Shown here one piece after another: positions 49,334 to 58,282 of a stretch of DNA of 64,000 nt. The notes under the pieces are model-generated. The model saw only the letters and a list, made by a program, of their open reading frames with translations, ran no database searches and was not told the origin of the DNA. Position numbers and translations under genes: made by a program. The stretch comes from Pseudomonas reinekei (GTDB taxonomy: Bacteria; Pseudomonadota; Gammaproteobacteria; Pseudomonadales; Pseudomonadaceae). The stretch covers positions 1 to 64,000 of the forward strand of contig NZ_MSTQ01000018.1 in the NCBI RefSeq assembly GCF_001945365.1. The letters run 5' to 3'. Numbering within the stretch: the first letter of the stretch is position 1; each line of letters begins with the position of its first letter.

Positions 49334-49852
49334 ATGCCCCGCGCTTTCCTTGCGCTGTTGATGCTGGTCGCCCTCCCCCTGTGGGCGGCCGAGCCGAAAG
49401 AGCTGACCTGGTCGGAAATGATTCCACCGGACGCGCTGCCGGAAGTGCCGAACATGACACCGCTGCATGACATGTCGAAGATGAGTGATGCACTGTCCGC
49501 CGAGTCGGCACCGGCAGCCAGGCAGGACATGCCCAACGCGCCGGTCGTCAAAGCCCTCGACGGCCAGAACATTCGCCTGCCGGGCTACATCGTGCCGCTG
49601 GAAGTGAGTGAGGACGGCCGCACCACGGACTTCCTGCTGGTGCCGTACTTCGGCGCCTGCATTCACGTGCCGCCACCGCCGTCGAACCAGATCGTGCACG
49701 TCAAAAGCGAGGTCGGGGTGAAGCTCGATGAGCTGTATCAGCCGTACTGGATCGAAGGTGCGATGCAAGTCAAAGCGTCGACCAGCGAGTTGGCGGATGC
49801 CGGGTATCAGATGGAGGCGGAGAAGATTTACATGTATGAATTGCCGGAGTGA
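49334..49852 (+). CDS. DUF3299 periplasmic protein
   Basis: The 172-residue protein has a signal peptide (MPRAFLALLMLVALPLWA) and the DUF3299 core (LPGYIVPLEVSEDGRTTDFL, VPYFGACIHVPPPPSNQIV). The Cys and His of GACIHVPP could bind metal. An upstream in-frame ATG at 49319 overlaps the permease stop, but 49334 has GAGGA at good distance. It is last in the zinc-linked cluster and is followed by a REPIN. Confidence 0.85.
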   Translation: MPRAFLALLMLVALPLWAAEPKELTWSEMIPPDALPEVPNMTPLHDMSKMSDALSAESAPAARQDMPNAPVVKALDGQNIRLPGYIVPLEVSEDGRTTDFLLVPYFGACIHVPPPPSNQIVHVKSEVGVKLDELYQPYWIEGAMQVKASTSELADAGYQMEAEKIYMYELPE

Positions 49853-49885
49853 AATCCGGCAGGTTTGCGCAGTCAGCAACACCGT

Positions 49886-49953
49886 CATCGCGAGCAGGCT
49901 CGCTCCCACATTTGGAATGCATTTTCCTGTGGGAGCGAGCCTGCTCGCGATGG
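49886..49953. repeat. REPIN: two inverted REP sequences
   Basis: Two opposed copies of the GAGCAGGCTCGCTCCCACA unit are separated by 17 bases of T-rich spacer. It lies between the DUF3299 gene and oprG and probably marks the end of the zinc cluster transcript. Confidence 0.9.
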
Positions 49954-49995
49954 GCACATCAAAAACACCACAAAACTAACCCCATCCCACTTTCA

Positions 49996-50009
49996 TTGAG
50001 CTGCGTCAA
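49996..50009 (+). promoter_or_regulatory. Candidate Anr box upstream of oprG
   Basis: TTGAGCTGCGTCAA matches the Anr/FNR site TTGAT-N4-ATCAA at 8 of 10 positions and is 66 bases from the oprG start codon. P. aeruginosa oprG is induced under low oxygen through Anr, so this site is credible, though not strong. Confidence 0.5.
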
Positions 50010-50074
50010 AAGACCAAATTGTTAGCCGGCTTACCATTGGACATCGAAAGTTTTTAACGTCCTTTGGAGCCCCC

Positions 50075-50773
50075 ATGAACAAGTCCTTGCTCGGCGCCTC
50101 GCTGGTTACCCTCGCGCTCGCAGCCCCGCTTGCCCAAGCCCACGAGGCGGGCGACATCATCCTTCGTGCCGGCGCGATCACCACCAACCCGACCGCCGAC
50201 AGCTCCAGCGTCAAGGTCGATCAAGGTCCGCTGAGCGGCGCCGACCTGGGTGGCAAGGCGACCATGAGCAGCGACACGCAACTGGGCCTCAACTTCGCCT
50301 ACATGCTCACCAGCAACTGGGGTATCGAACTGCTCGCGGCGACGCCGTTCGAGCATGACGTGAAACTGAAAAACACCGCGCTGAGCGCCGCCAACGGCAA
50401 ACTGGGTACGCTCAAACACCTGCCGCCGACACTGAGCGTTGTGTACTACCCGCTGGACGCCAAATCCGACTTCCAGCCGTATGTAGGCGCAGGCATCAAC
50501 TACACCTGGATCTACGACGAACACGTTGGCAGCGATGCCAGTGCCGCCGGTTTCAGCAACTTCAAGGCGAAGAATTCCTGGGGCATGGCCTGGCAGGTCG
50601 GCGCCGACTACATGCTGACCGATCGCGTGATGATCAATGCCCAAGTGCGCTACATCGACATCGATACCCGCGCGACCGTGGAAAACAACGCGGTGGCACC
50701 GGGCACCCGGGCACGGGTGAACGTGGACGTCGATCCGTTCATCTACATGGTTGGTCTGGGTTACAAGTTCTAA
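50075..50773 (+). CDS. oprG: Outer-membrane protein OprG (OmpW family)
   Basis: The 232-residue protein has a signal peptide (MNKSLLGASLVTLALAAPLAQA), an eight-stranded barrel and the C-terminal aromatic signature MVGLGYKF. The segments NWGIELLAATPFEHDVKL and FQPYVGAGINYTWIYDEH are typical of OmpW. OprG lets small hydrophobic or amino-acid solutes through the outer membrane. The ATG is preceded by TTTGGAG. A strong terminator follows. Confidence 0.95.
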   Translation: MNKSLLGASLVTLALAAPLAQAHEAGDIILRAGAITTNPTADSSSVKVDQGPLSGADLGGKATMSSDTQLGLNFAYMLTSNWGIELLAATPFEHDVKLKNTALSAANGKLGTLKHLPPTLSVVYYPLDAKSDFQPYVGAGINYTWIYDEHVGSDASAAGFSNFKAKNSWGMAWQVGADYMLTDRVMINAQVRYIDIDTRATVENNAVAPGTRARVNVDVDPFIYMVGLGYKF

Positions 50774-50837
50774 GGATTCACGTGGTGGTGAATGGGTCGT
50801 TCCACGCCCTGCACGGGAACGATCAGCAACAAAAGAA

Positions 50838-50860
50838 GGCGCCTGTACAGGCGCCTTTTT
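50838..50860. terminator. Strong bidirectional terminator after oprG and the epimerase gene
   Basis: GGCGCCTG and CAGGCGCC form a perfect stem with a two-base loop, followed by TTTTT on the plus strand and by TTCTTTTG on the minus strand. It lies in the gap between two converging genes. Confidence 0.9.
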
Positions 50861-51790
50861 CTATTGTCCCAACAACCGCGCCAGGCCAACGCTTATCGGT
50901 GTTTGCGCGGGGGCGTTGAATCGCCCCAGCAATCGCCGGTTATTGGCCCGCGAATGGCGAATGTCCCCGGAGCGCGCCGGGCTGTAGCTCACGGGCGGCA
51001 ACTGACCGACCACTTCCTCAAGTGCGGCGAGCAATTGCTTGAGACTGGTCGCCTGATTCCAGCCAACGTTCACTGCGCCGACGTCAGCCTGCGGTTTTTC
51101 GATGCCCTGCATCAGCAACTTGACCAGATCTTCGACGTAGAAAAAATCCCGGGTCTGCTCACCGTCGCCAAACACGGTGATCGGCAAACCTTTCTGCGCG
51201 CGCTCGCTGAAAATACTGATCACCCCGGAGTACGGCGAGGACGGATCCTGGCGCGGGCCGAAGATGTTGAAGAAGCGGAAAATCACCGGTTCAAGACCAT
51301 GCTCGCGCCGGTAGAAATCGAAGTAATGCTCGCTCGCCAACTTGTCCGAGGCGTAGGGCGTCAACGGTGCCTTGGGCGTGTCTTCATCGATCGATTCGCC
51401 TTCGCCGTTATTGCCATAGATCGCAGCGCTGGAAGCGAACAGCACGCGCTTGACGCCCGCCTGGCGCATGGCTTCGCAGACATTCAGCGAACCGATGAAA
51501 TTGCTCTGGTGCGTCCTCACCGGATCGTCCACCGACGCCTGCACCGACGCCACCGCCGCCAGGTGCGCCACAGCGCGGCAACCGGCCACAGCCCGAGCCA
51601 CCAGCGCGGCATCGGCGACGTCGCCGACGATCAACTCGACCTTGGGATTGTCCAGCGGCAGGTTGCTGCGCTTGCCGGTCGACAAGTCATCCAGAATGCG
51701 TACCGAATGGCCCTTGGCAAGCAACGCGTCGGTCAGGTGCGAGCCTATGAAACCGGCGCCGCCGGTGATTAAAACGGGACTGTCAGCCAT
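50861..51790 (-). CDS. NAD-dependent sugar-nucleotide epimerase
   Basis: The 309-residue short-chain dehydrogenase-type enzyme has GGAGFIGSHLTD for NAD at the N-terminus, SSAAIYGN and the catalytic YASDK. It resembles UDP-glucose/UDP-GlcNAc 4-epimerases and acts in surface polysaccharide supply. I start at ATG 51790 (MADSPVLITGG); the longer frame is out-of-phase sequence of the preceding gene, which it overlaps by eight bases. The pair with the RmlD-like gene is the order I recall as PA4068-PA4069. Confidence 0.88.
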   Translation of the reverse strand: MADSPVLITGGAGFIGSHLTDALLAKGHSVRILDDLSTGKRSNLPLDNPKVELIVGDVADAALVARAVAGCRAVAHLAAVASVQASVDDPVRTHQSNFIGSLNVCEAMRQAGVKRVLFASSAAIYGNNGEGESIDEDTPKAPLTPYASDKLASEHYFDFYRREHGLEPVIFRFFNIFGPRQDPSSPYSGVISIFSERAQKGLPITVFGDGEQTRDFFYVEDLVKLLMQGIEKPQADVGAVNVGWNQATSLKQLLAALEEVVGQLPPVSYSPARSGDIRHSRANNRRLLGRFNAPAQTPISVGLARLLGQ

Positions 51791-52667
51791 GGCGATAGAA
51801 CCTGTCCAGTAGTCCGGGAAGTGCCGCACGCCAGGCGCGTGGCTTGATTCCAAAGGTGTGTAGAATTTTCTTGCAGGCCAGCACTGCGTGTTGCGGCTCT
51901 TCGGCGGCGTCCGGGCGCGCGGCGTGAGCCTGGGCGGTCGGTGCTTCGATGGCCAGCGCATGCAGGGCCCGGGCTTCGGTGAGGATCGCCTGCCCCAGCG
52001 CCAGCGGCGTGGTCGCCTCATGCCCGGCGTAGTGATAGGTCCCCCACAACGGCGCGGCGCAGTCGAGTTGCTTGAGCACCGAAATGATCACCCGGGCAGC
52101 GTCGTCCACCGGCGTCGGATTACCTCGACGGTCGTCGGCCAGCAACAGCTCTTCAGGCTGCTCGGCCCGTGCGAGGAAACGTCCGAGGCTGCCGTCGGGG
52201 CTGTCATCGAGCAGCCAGCCGAAGCGCAGCAGCACGTGCTGCGGGCAAGTGGCGCGCACGCTTTGTTCGATCCGCCACAACGCCTGACCGCGCAGGCCCA
52301 AGGGCACCGGTTCGTCTTTTTCGCTGTAGGCGGTGGCGCGAGAACCATCGAACACGCGATAGCTCGAAGGCTGCAACAACACGATGTTGTGGTGCTGGCA
52401 CAGCTCGGCGAGACGCTCGACCGCCCGCTCTTGCCCGGCCAGACGCTGCTCGCTGACCGCCTCGGCCTGGAACCAGTCGAAGTAGTAGGCGAGGTTGATC
52501 AACGCGTCCGGGCGAGTGTCGTCGAGCAGTTGCGTCAGGCTCGCGGCGTCCCAGCCGTCTTGCGGCGGGCGGGGGGCGAGGAAACCGATGTCTTCCTCTG
52601 CACCGAGGCGAATCAGCGCCTGCCCAAGGGCATTTCCGCCGCCCAGTAACATAAGGCGCATTCGCAT
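51783..52667 (-). CDS. RmlD-like sugar-nucleotide-binding protein
   Basis: The 294-residue protein has a Rossmann start (MLLGGGNALGQALIRLGAE) and segments like dTDP-4-dehydrorhamnose reductase (PDALINLAYYFDW, LLRFGWLLDDS, ADDRRGNPTPVDDAARVI). The catalytic YxxxK pattern is not clear, so it may have lost redox activity. An ATG six bases downstream is an equal start candidate. It leads a two-gene unit with the epimerase. Confidence 0.8.
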   Translation of the reverse strand: MRMRLMLLGGGNALGQALIRLGAEEDIGFLAPRPPQDGWDAASLTQLLDDTRPDALINLAYYFDWFQAEAVSEQRLAGQERAVERLAELCQHHNIVLLQPSSYRVFDGSRATAYSEKDEPVPLGLRGQALWRIEQSVRATCPQHVLLRFGWLLDDSPDGSLGRFLARAEQPEELLLADDRRGNPTPVDDAARVIISVLKQLDCAAPLWGTYHYAGHEATTPLALGQAILTEARALHALAIEAPTAQAHAARPDAAEEPQHAVLACKKILHTFGIKPRAWRAALPGLLDRFYRHG

Positions 52668-52889
52668 AGAGTCAGCAGGCCCAGTCTGATTGAAACAATG
52701 GCTGTATCGACAACGCCCACGGGCGATGCCGTTGATAGATGCCGGAATCGTTGCATTTTGCGGGTTTAGTGCGCAACCGTCATCCGTAAAGTGTAGATGT
52801 CCGGGATTTCAATGCGCCCTCACCACATGAGCCGTTAATAAACCGAGCGGTACTTGTAACTTCCAACCCCCACCCGCATAAATCACTCT

Positions 52890-55800
52890 ATGAACCTGCC
52901 CATCCCCGCAGACAGTGCACTGAGCGGCTTCCACCCCGCCGTCAGCGCCTGGTTCAATCACACCTTTCCCGCGGTCACCGCCGCCCAGGCCAGGGCGTGG
53001 CCGTTGATTCGCCAGCGCCGCTCGACGTTGATCGCGGCGCCCACCGGTTCCGGCAAGACCCTCACCGCCTTCCTCGCCGTCATCGACGACCTGGTGCATC
53101 GCGGCCTGGAAAGCCCTGAAGGCTTGCCCGACGCAACCCTGGTGGTCTACATCTCGCCACTCAAGGCACTGTCCAACGACATCCGCATCAACCTGCAAAA
53201 CCCGCTCGCCGGCATCACCGAACAATTGCGCCTGATGGGCCTGCCGCCATTGCAGATCACCACCGCCGTGCGCACTGGCGATACGCCGCAAAAAGACCGC
53301 ACGGCGATGCGCAAAACCGCGCCGCACATTCTGGTGACCACCCCGGAATCGCTCTACGTGCTGCTCGGGTCCGATTCCGGCCGACAAATGCTCCGCTCCA
53401 CGCGCACGGTCATCGTCGACGAAATCCACGCCATCGCCGCCAGCAAACGCGGCAGTCACCTGGCCTTGAGCCTCGAACGCTTGCAGGCGCTGTGCGCCGA
53501 GCCGTTGGTGCGCATCGGCCTGTCGGCCACGCAGAAACCCATCGACGCTGTCTCGCGCTTTCTCGCAGGCCGCGACCGTCCCTGCGAAATCGTCGACATC
53601 GGCCACGCCCGCCCACGGGATCTGGACATCGAAGTGCCGCCCGTGCCGTTGTCGGCAGTGATGGCCAATGATGTCTGGGAGCTGGTCTACGACCGCCTCG
53701 CCGCCCTCGCCCGAGAACATCGCACCACGCTGATTTTCGTCAACACCCGACGCCTGGCCGAACGCTTGAGCCGACACCTGAGCGAGCGCCTGGGCAAGGA
53801 CGCCGTGGCCGCCCACCACGGCAGCCTGGCCAAGGCGTTTCGCCTCGACGCCGAGCAGCGGCTCAAGCGCGGCGAGTTGCAAGTGCTGATCGCCACGGCA
53901 TCGCTAGAACTGGGTATCGATATCGGCGATGTCGACCTGGTGTGCCAAATCGCCTCGCCGCGTTCGATCTCCGGGTTTCTGCAAAGGGTTGGCCGCTCCG
54001 GACACCAGGTGGGCGGCACGCCCAAGGGTCGTTTGTTCGCCACCACTCGCGACGACCTGATCGAATGCGCCGCATTGCTGGACTGCGTCCGCCGGGGCGA
54101 ACTCGATACGTTATTGATTCCCGTGGCACCACTGGACGTTCTGGCGCAACAGATCATCGCCGAAGTCAGCTGTCAGGAATGGCAGGAGCAGGCGTTGCTG
54201 GAGATGCTGCGCCGCGCTTCGCCCTACGCCGAACTCGACGACAAACACTATCAGGCACTGCTGCACATGCTGGCCGAAGGCTACAACGGCCGTCAGGGTA
54301 TCCGCAGCGCTTACCTGCACCGCGACGCCGTCACCCGCAGCCTGCGCGGGCGCCGTGGCGCGAAGCTGACGGCGGTGACCAGCGGCGGGACTATTCCGGA
54401 CAACGCCGACTACAGCGTGCTGCTCGAACCCCAAGGGCTGAACATCGGCAGCGTCAACGAAGACTTCGCCGTGGAAAGCATCGCCGGGGATATCTTTCAG
54501 CTGGGCAATACGTCCTATCGCATCCTGCGCGTGGATACCGGCAAAGTGCGGGTCGAAGATGCACAGGGCCAGCCGTCGACCATTCCGTTCTGGCTCGGCG
54601 AGGCGCCGGGACGCAGTGCCGAATTGTCGGTGGCCGTCGCCCGTCTGCAAGCGCATCTCGATGAGTTGCTGGGCGCCACGCCGGGCAACTTGCAACCGAG
54701 TCTCGACTGGCTGACGGACACCCTCGGCCTGAACCTGGCCAGCGCCGGGCAATTGGTCGAATACCTCGCCCGGGCGCGCCAGACCCTCGGCGCCCTGCCA
54801 TCGCAAGATACGCTGCTGATGGAGCGTTTTTTCGACGAGTCCGGCGGCACGCAATTAATCATTCACAGCCCGTTCGGCAGCCGCATTAACCGCGCCTGGG
54901 GCCTGGCCCTGCGCAAGCGTTTCTGCCGTACCTTCAACTTCGAACTGCAGGCCGCCGCCAGCGAAGATGCCATCGTACTGTCGCTGTCCACCAGCCACAG
55001 CTTTGAGCTGGACGACGTCTGGCGCTACCTGCACAGCAACAGTGCCGAGCACCTCCTGATTCAAGCGGTACTCGACGCACCGTTGTTCGGCGTGCGCTGG
55101 CGCTGGAATGCCGGGGTCGCCCTGGGCCTGCCGCGCTACAGCGGCGGACGTAAAGTAGCGCCACAAATCCAGCGAATGAAAAGTGAAGACCTGATCGCCA
55201 GCGTGTTTCCCGACCAGATCGCCTGCGTGGAAAACCTCGCCGGCGAGCGGGAAATTCCCGACCATCCGCTGGTGGAACAAACCCTCGACGATTGCCTGCA
55301 CGAAGCCATGGACTGCGAAGGCTGGCTGGCCTTGCTGCGGCGCATGGAGCGCGGCGACGTTCGCCTGATCAGCCGCGACTTGCCGGCGCCCTCGCCGCTG
55401 GCGGCAGAAATCCTCAGCGCTCGCCCCTACACCTTTCTCGACGACGCGCCGCTTGAGGAGCGCCGCACGCAGGCGGTGCTCAACCGACGCTGGAGCGATC
55501 CGCAATCCACCGACGACCTCGGCGCGCTGGATGCCGAGGCGATTGTCGCCGTGGGCGAAGAAGCCTGGCCTGCACCCTCTAATGTCGATGAGATGCACGA
55601 GGCATTGATGAGCCTGGCGTGCATCACCGACACCGAGGCCCGGGCCAATCCGCACGGGCTCGACTGGCTGCAAACCCTGGCCGACAGCGGGCGTGCCTGC
55701 CAGATCAATCGTGCCCTGTGGCTGCCACGGGAACGCCTGAACTGCCTGCGGGCAGTCTATCCACAGGCCGAGATGAGGCCGGAGCTGGAAGCGTTGCCGG

Positions 55801-57194
55801 GTTTTGATGCCCCCTGGGAAGTGGACGACGCCGTACGGGAAGTGATGCGTGCGCGGCTCAGTGCTTTCGGCCCGTTGCCGCTGAAAGCGATTGCCGAACC
55901 GCTCGGGTTACCGACGATTCAAGTCAACCAGGCCTTGGCGCAACTGGAGCGCGAAGGTTACGTGCTGCGAGGCCGATTCACCCCGGGCTGCGCCGAAGAA
56001 GAGTGGTGCGAACGGCACCTGCTCGCGCGAATTCACCGCTACACGGTCAAGCGTTTGCGGCGGGAAATCGAGCCCGTGGCGTTGCAGGATTTCATGCGGT
56101 TTCTGTTCGACTGGCAGCATCTGTCCAGCACGGCCCAAGGTCAGGGCAATGCGGTGTTGCCGGCGATCATCGCGCAATTCGAAGGCTACCCCGCCGCCGC
56201 ATCAGCCTGGGACAGCGACATCCTCCCGGCGCGCATCAAGGACTATTCGCCGACCTGGCTCGATGAGCTGTGCCGCAACGGCAAACTGGTGTGGACCCGC
56301 CTGACCGCGCCCAACAAGAGCGCCGGTACCGCCCTGCGCAGTACGCCCATTGTGTTGTTGCCGCGCAACCGGGTCGGGCTCTGGAGCGAGTTGACCGAGC
56401 AAACGCCGGTCAGCGAGCTGTCGCCGAAAACACAAAAGGTCCACGCGGCCCTTAGCCAACAGGGCGCACTGTTTTTTGACGAGCTGACTCATGAAGCACA
56501 CCTGCTGCGCTCGGAACTGGAAATCGCCTTGCAGGAATTGGTCGGCGCCGGGCTGGTGAACGCTGACAGCTTTGCCGGTCTGCGGGCGTTGATCACTCCG
56601 GCCAGTAAACGGCAGAACCGCAGCAGCCGACGCGGGCGCGGGGCCTTTGTCGGGGGGATGGATGACGCCGGGCGCTGGGCGTTGCTCAGGCGTGGTGTCG
56701 CTGCGCCGGTTGTGGATAATCCGCGTCCGGCAGCAATACCCGCCGAGACCCTGGAACACATCGCCATGACCTTGTTGCGTCGCTATGGCGTGGTGTTCTG
56801 GCGATTGCTTGAGCGGGAGGCAGATTGGTTACCGAGCTGGCGGGAATTGCTGCGCACTTTCCATCGCCTGGAAGCCCGGGGCGAGATTCGTGGCGGGCGG
56901 TTTGTCAGTGGCCTGGCGGGCGAGCAATTTGCGTTGCCTGAGGCCATACCGTTGCTGCGCGAAGTCCGGCGCCGGCCCCATGACGGGAGCTTGATTGCGG
57001 TGTGCGGGGTTGATCCGCTGAACCTGGCCGGCACGCTGCTGCCTGGCGTGAAAGTCCCGGCGCTGGTGAGTAATCGATTGGTGTATCGCGATGGGTTGCC
57101 GGTGGCGGCGCAGATTGCGGGCAAGCAGGTTTTTTGGATGGAACTGGATCAGTCGGTCAGTGCCGAGATCAGTAACAGGCTGATCCGGTATTGA
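52890..57194 (+). CDS. lhr: Large ATP-dependent helicase Lhr
   Basis: The 1434-residue protein starts with an SF2 helicase core: Walker A APTGSGKTLTAF near residue 53, DEIH near 177, SATQKP near 213 and motif VI QRVGRSGHQ near 365. A winged-helix domain, the Lhr-specific domain and a long C-terminal extension follow, as in the full-length Lhr of E. coli and mycobacteria. Lhr unwinds DNA and DNA:RNA hybrids and contributes to repair of damaged or cross-linked DNA. It is divergent from the RmlD-like gene, with about 220 bases between them. Confidence 0.93.
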   Translation: MNLPIPADSALSGFHPAVSAWFNHTFPAVTAAQARAWPLIRQRRSTLIAAPTGSGKTLTAFLAVIDDLVHRGLESPEGLPDATLVVYISPLKALSNDIRINLQNPLAGITEQLRLMGLPPLQITTAVRTGDTPQKDRTAMRKTAPHILVTTPESLYVLLGSDSGRQMLRSTRTVIVDEIHAIAASKRGSHLALSLERLQALCAEPLVRIGLSATQKPIDAVSRFLAGRDRPCEIVDIGHARPRDLDIEVPPVPLSAVMANDVWELVYDRLAALAREHRTTLIFVNTRRLAERLSRHLSERLGKDAVAAHHGSLAKAFRLDAEQRLKRGELQVLIATASLELGIDIGDVDLVCQIASPRSISGFLQRVGRSGHQVGGTPKGRLFATTRDDLIECAALLDCVRRGELDTLLIPVAPLDVLAQQIIAEVSCQEWQEQALLEMLRRASPYAELDDKHYQALLHMLAEGYNGRQGIRSAYLHRDAVTRSLRGRRGAKLTAVTSGGTIPDNADYSVLLEPQGLNIGSVNEDFAVESIAGDIFQLGNTSYRILRVDTGKVRVEDAQGQPSTIPFWLGEAPGRSAELSVAVARLQAHLDELLGATPGNLQPSLDWLTDTLGLNLASAGQLVEYLARARQTLGALPSQDTLLMERFFDESGGTQLIIHSPFGSRINRAWGLALRKRFCRTFNFELQAAASEDAIVLSLSTSHSFELDDVWRYLHSNSAEHLLIQAVLDAPLFGVRWRWNAGVALGLPRYSGGRKVAPQIQRMKSEDLIASVFPDQIACVENLAGEREIPDHPLVEQTLDDCLHEAMDCEGWLALLRRMERGDVRLISRDLPAPSPLAAEILSARPYTFLDDAPLEERRTQAVLNRRWSDPQSTDDLGALDAEAIVAVGEEAWPAPSNVDEMHEALMSLACITDTEARANPHGLDWLQTLADSGRACQINRALWLPRERLNCLRAVYPQAEMRPELEALPGFDAPWEVDDAVREVMRARLSAFGPLPLKAIAEPLGLPTIQVNQALAQLEREGYVLRGRFTPGCAEEEWCERHLLARIHRYTVKRLRREIEPVALQDFMRFLFDWQHLSSTAQGQGNAVLPAIIAQFEGYPAAASAWDSDILPARIKDYSPTWLDELCRNGKLVWTRLTAPNKSAGTALRSTPIVLLPRNRVGLWSELTEQTPVSELSPKTQKVHAALSQQGALFFDELTHEAHLLRSELEIALQELVGAGLVNADSFAGLRALITPASKRQNRSSRRGRGAFVGGMDDAGRWALLRRGVAAPVVDNPRPAAIPAETLEHIAMTLLRRYGVVFWRLLEREADWLPSWRELLRTFHRLEARGEIRGGRFVSGLAGEQFALPEAIPLLREVRRRPHDGSLIAVCGVDPLNLAGTLLPGVKVPALVSNRLVYRDGLPVAAQIAGKQVFWMELDQSVSAEISNRLIRY

Positions 57195-57350
57195 TGTTGT
57201 CTGGGCCGGCCGCTTCGCGCTATCGCCCGCAAGCCGGCGCCTGCAGGCCTTGTGGCAACCTCAGAAACGCATGCCGTTCATAGCCCCACCGAAACTTTCG
57301 TCGCCGCCCCGCAGTCAGCAAAAGAAGGCGGCACTCAGACGGGAGGCGAC

Positions 57351-57488
57351 ATGGCGGTGATTCACATCGGAATTTCAGGTTGGCGCTACACGCCCTGGCG
57401 GGAGGATTTCAACCCAGAGGGCTTACCCCAGAAGCGCAGTCTGCTCACCGCTCCCGGCCAACCCGTGGTCGAAGGAGTGATGCCATGA
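57351..57488 (+). pseudogene. Truncated DUF72 (YecE-type) gene remnant
   Basis: After a strong GGGAGG site, an ATG opens MAVIHIGISGWRYTPWREDF, the usual N-terminus of DUF72 proteins, which are normally about 240-300 residues long. The similarity ends after EGLPQKR, and the frame stops at 57488 after 45 codons in all, overlapping the ybhP start (ATGA). So an internal deletion has removed nearly the whole gene but kept its ribosome binding site in front of ybhP, where it can still drive translation by coupling. Confidence 0.8.
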
Positions 57489-58282
57489 GCCTGTCCGAAC
57501 CGATCGGCGTCACGGACGAGCAAGCGTCCGTCAACACTGCCGTTCACCGCTTTACCGTACTGACGGTCAACACGCACAAGGGTTTCACGGCATTGAATCG
57601 GCGTTTCATTTTGCCGGAGTTGCGTGAAGCGGTGCGCAGCGTCTCTGCTGACGTGGTGTTTTTGCAGGAAGTCCACGGCACTCATGAACAGCACCCAAAG
57701 CGCTACAGCAATTGGCCGGCGATGCCGCAGTACGAGTTTCTCGCCGACACGCTGTGGCCGCAGTTTGCCTACGGACGCAATGCGGTTTATCCGGCGGGCG
57801 ATCACGGCAATGCGCTGCTGTCGAAATTCCAGATCGTTCGCCACGACAACCTCGACGTCTCTATCAGTGGTCATGAGAACCGCGGCATCCTGCATTGCGT
57901 ACTGCGTCTGCCCGGCGACGGGCCGGAGGTCCACGCGATCTGCGTTCACCTGGGCCTGCGTGAAGCCCACCGCAATGAACAACTCAACCTGCTCGCCCGG
58001 CGCCTGGCGGAGCTGCCCAGTGAGGCGCCAGTGATCGTCGCCGGCGACTTCAACGATTGGCGCCAGCGCGCCGATGGCCTGCTCAAACCCTGCGGACTGC
58101 ACGAGGTGTTCGCCCAGCATCACGGCAAACCGGCGCGCAGTTTTCCCGCACGTCTGCCGGCCCTGCGCCTGGATCGCATCTACGTGCGCAACCTCAAGGC
58201 CAGCCGTCCGCAAGTGCTGACGACCCGGCCCTGGTCTCACCTTTCGGATCACGCACCGCTCTCGGTGGAGATCGAGCTATGA
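57485..58282 (+). CDS. Endonuclease/exonuclease/phosphatase family protein, YbhP-like
   Basis: The 265-residue protein has the EEP metal-site motifs: VNTHKGF, FLQEVHG, HLGLREAHR, AGDFNDW and SDHAPLSVEIEL. It is the E. coli YbhP family, which neighbours clsB and ybhN in many genomes. It may act on a phospholipid head group, but this is inferred from the neighbours. The ATG overlaps the DUF72 remnant stop; its own stop overlaps the clsB start by four bases. Confidence 0.88.
   Translation: MSLSEPIGVTDEQASVNTAVHRFTVLTVNTHKGFTALNRRFILPELREAVRSVSADVVFLQEVHGTHEQHPKRYSNWPAMPQYEFLADTLWPQFAYGRNAVYPAGDHGNALLSKFQIVRHDNLDVSISGHENRGILHCVLRLPGDGPEVHAICVHLGLREAHRNEQLNLLARRLAELPSEAPVIVAGDFNDWRQRADGLLKPCGLHEVFAQHHGKPARSFPARLPALRLDRIYVRNLKASRPQVLTTRPWSHLSDHAPLSVEIEL

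Noticed and set aside
57195..57250. A fifth REP element after lhr
   Set aside because: The segment has a few REP-like words (CGCTTCGCG, GCCCGCAAGCCGGC), but no clear palindrome and no paired copy.
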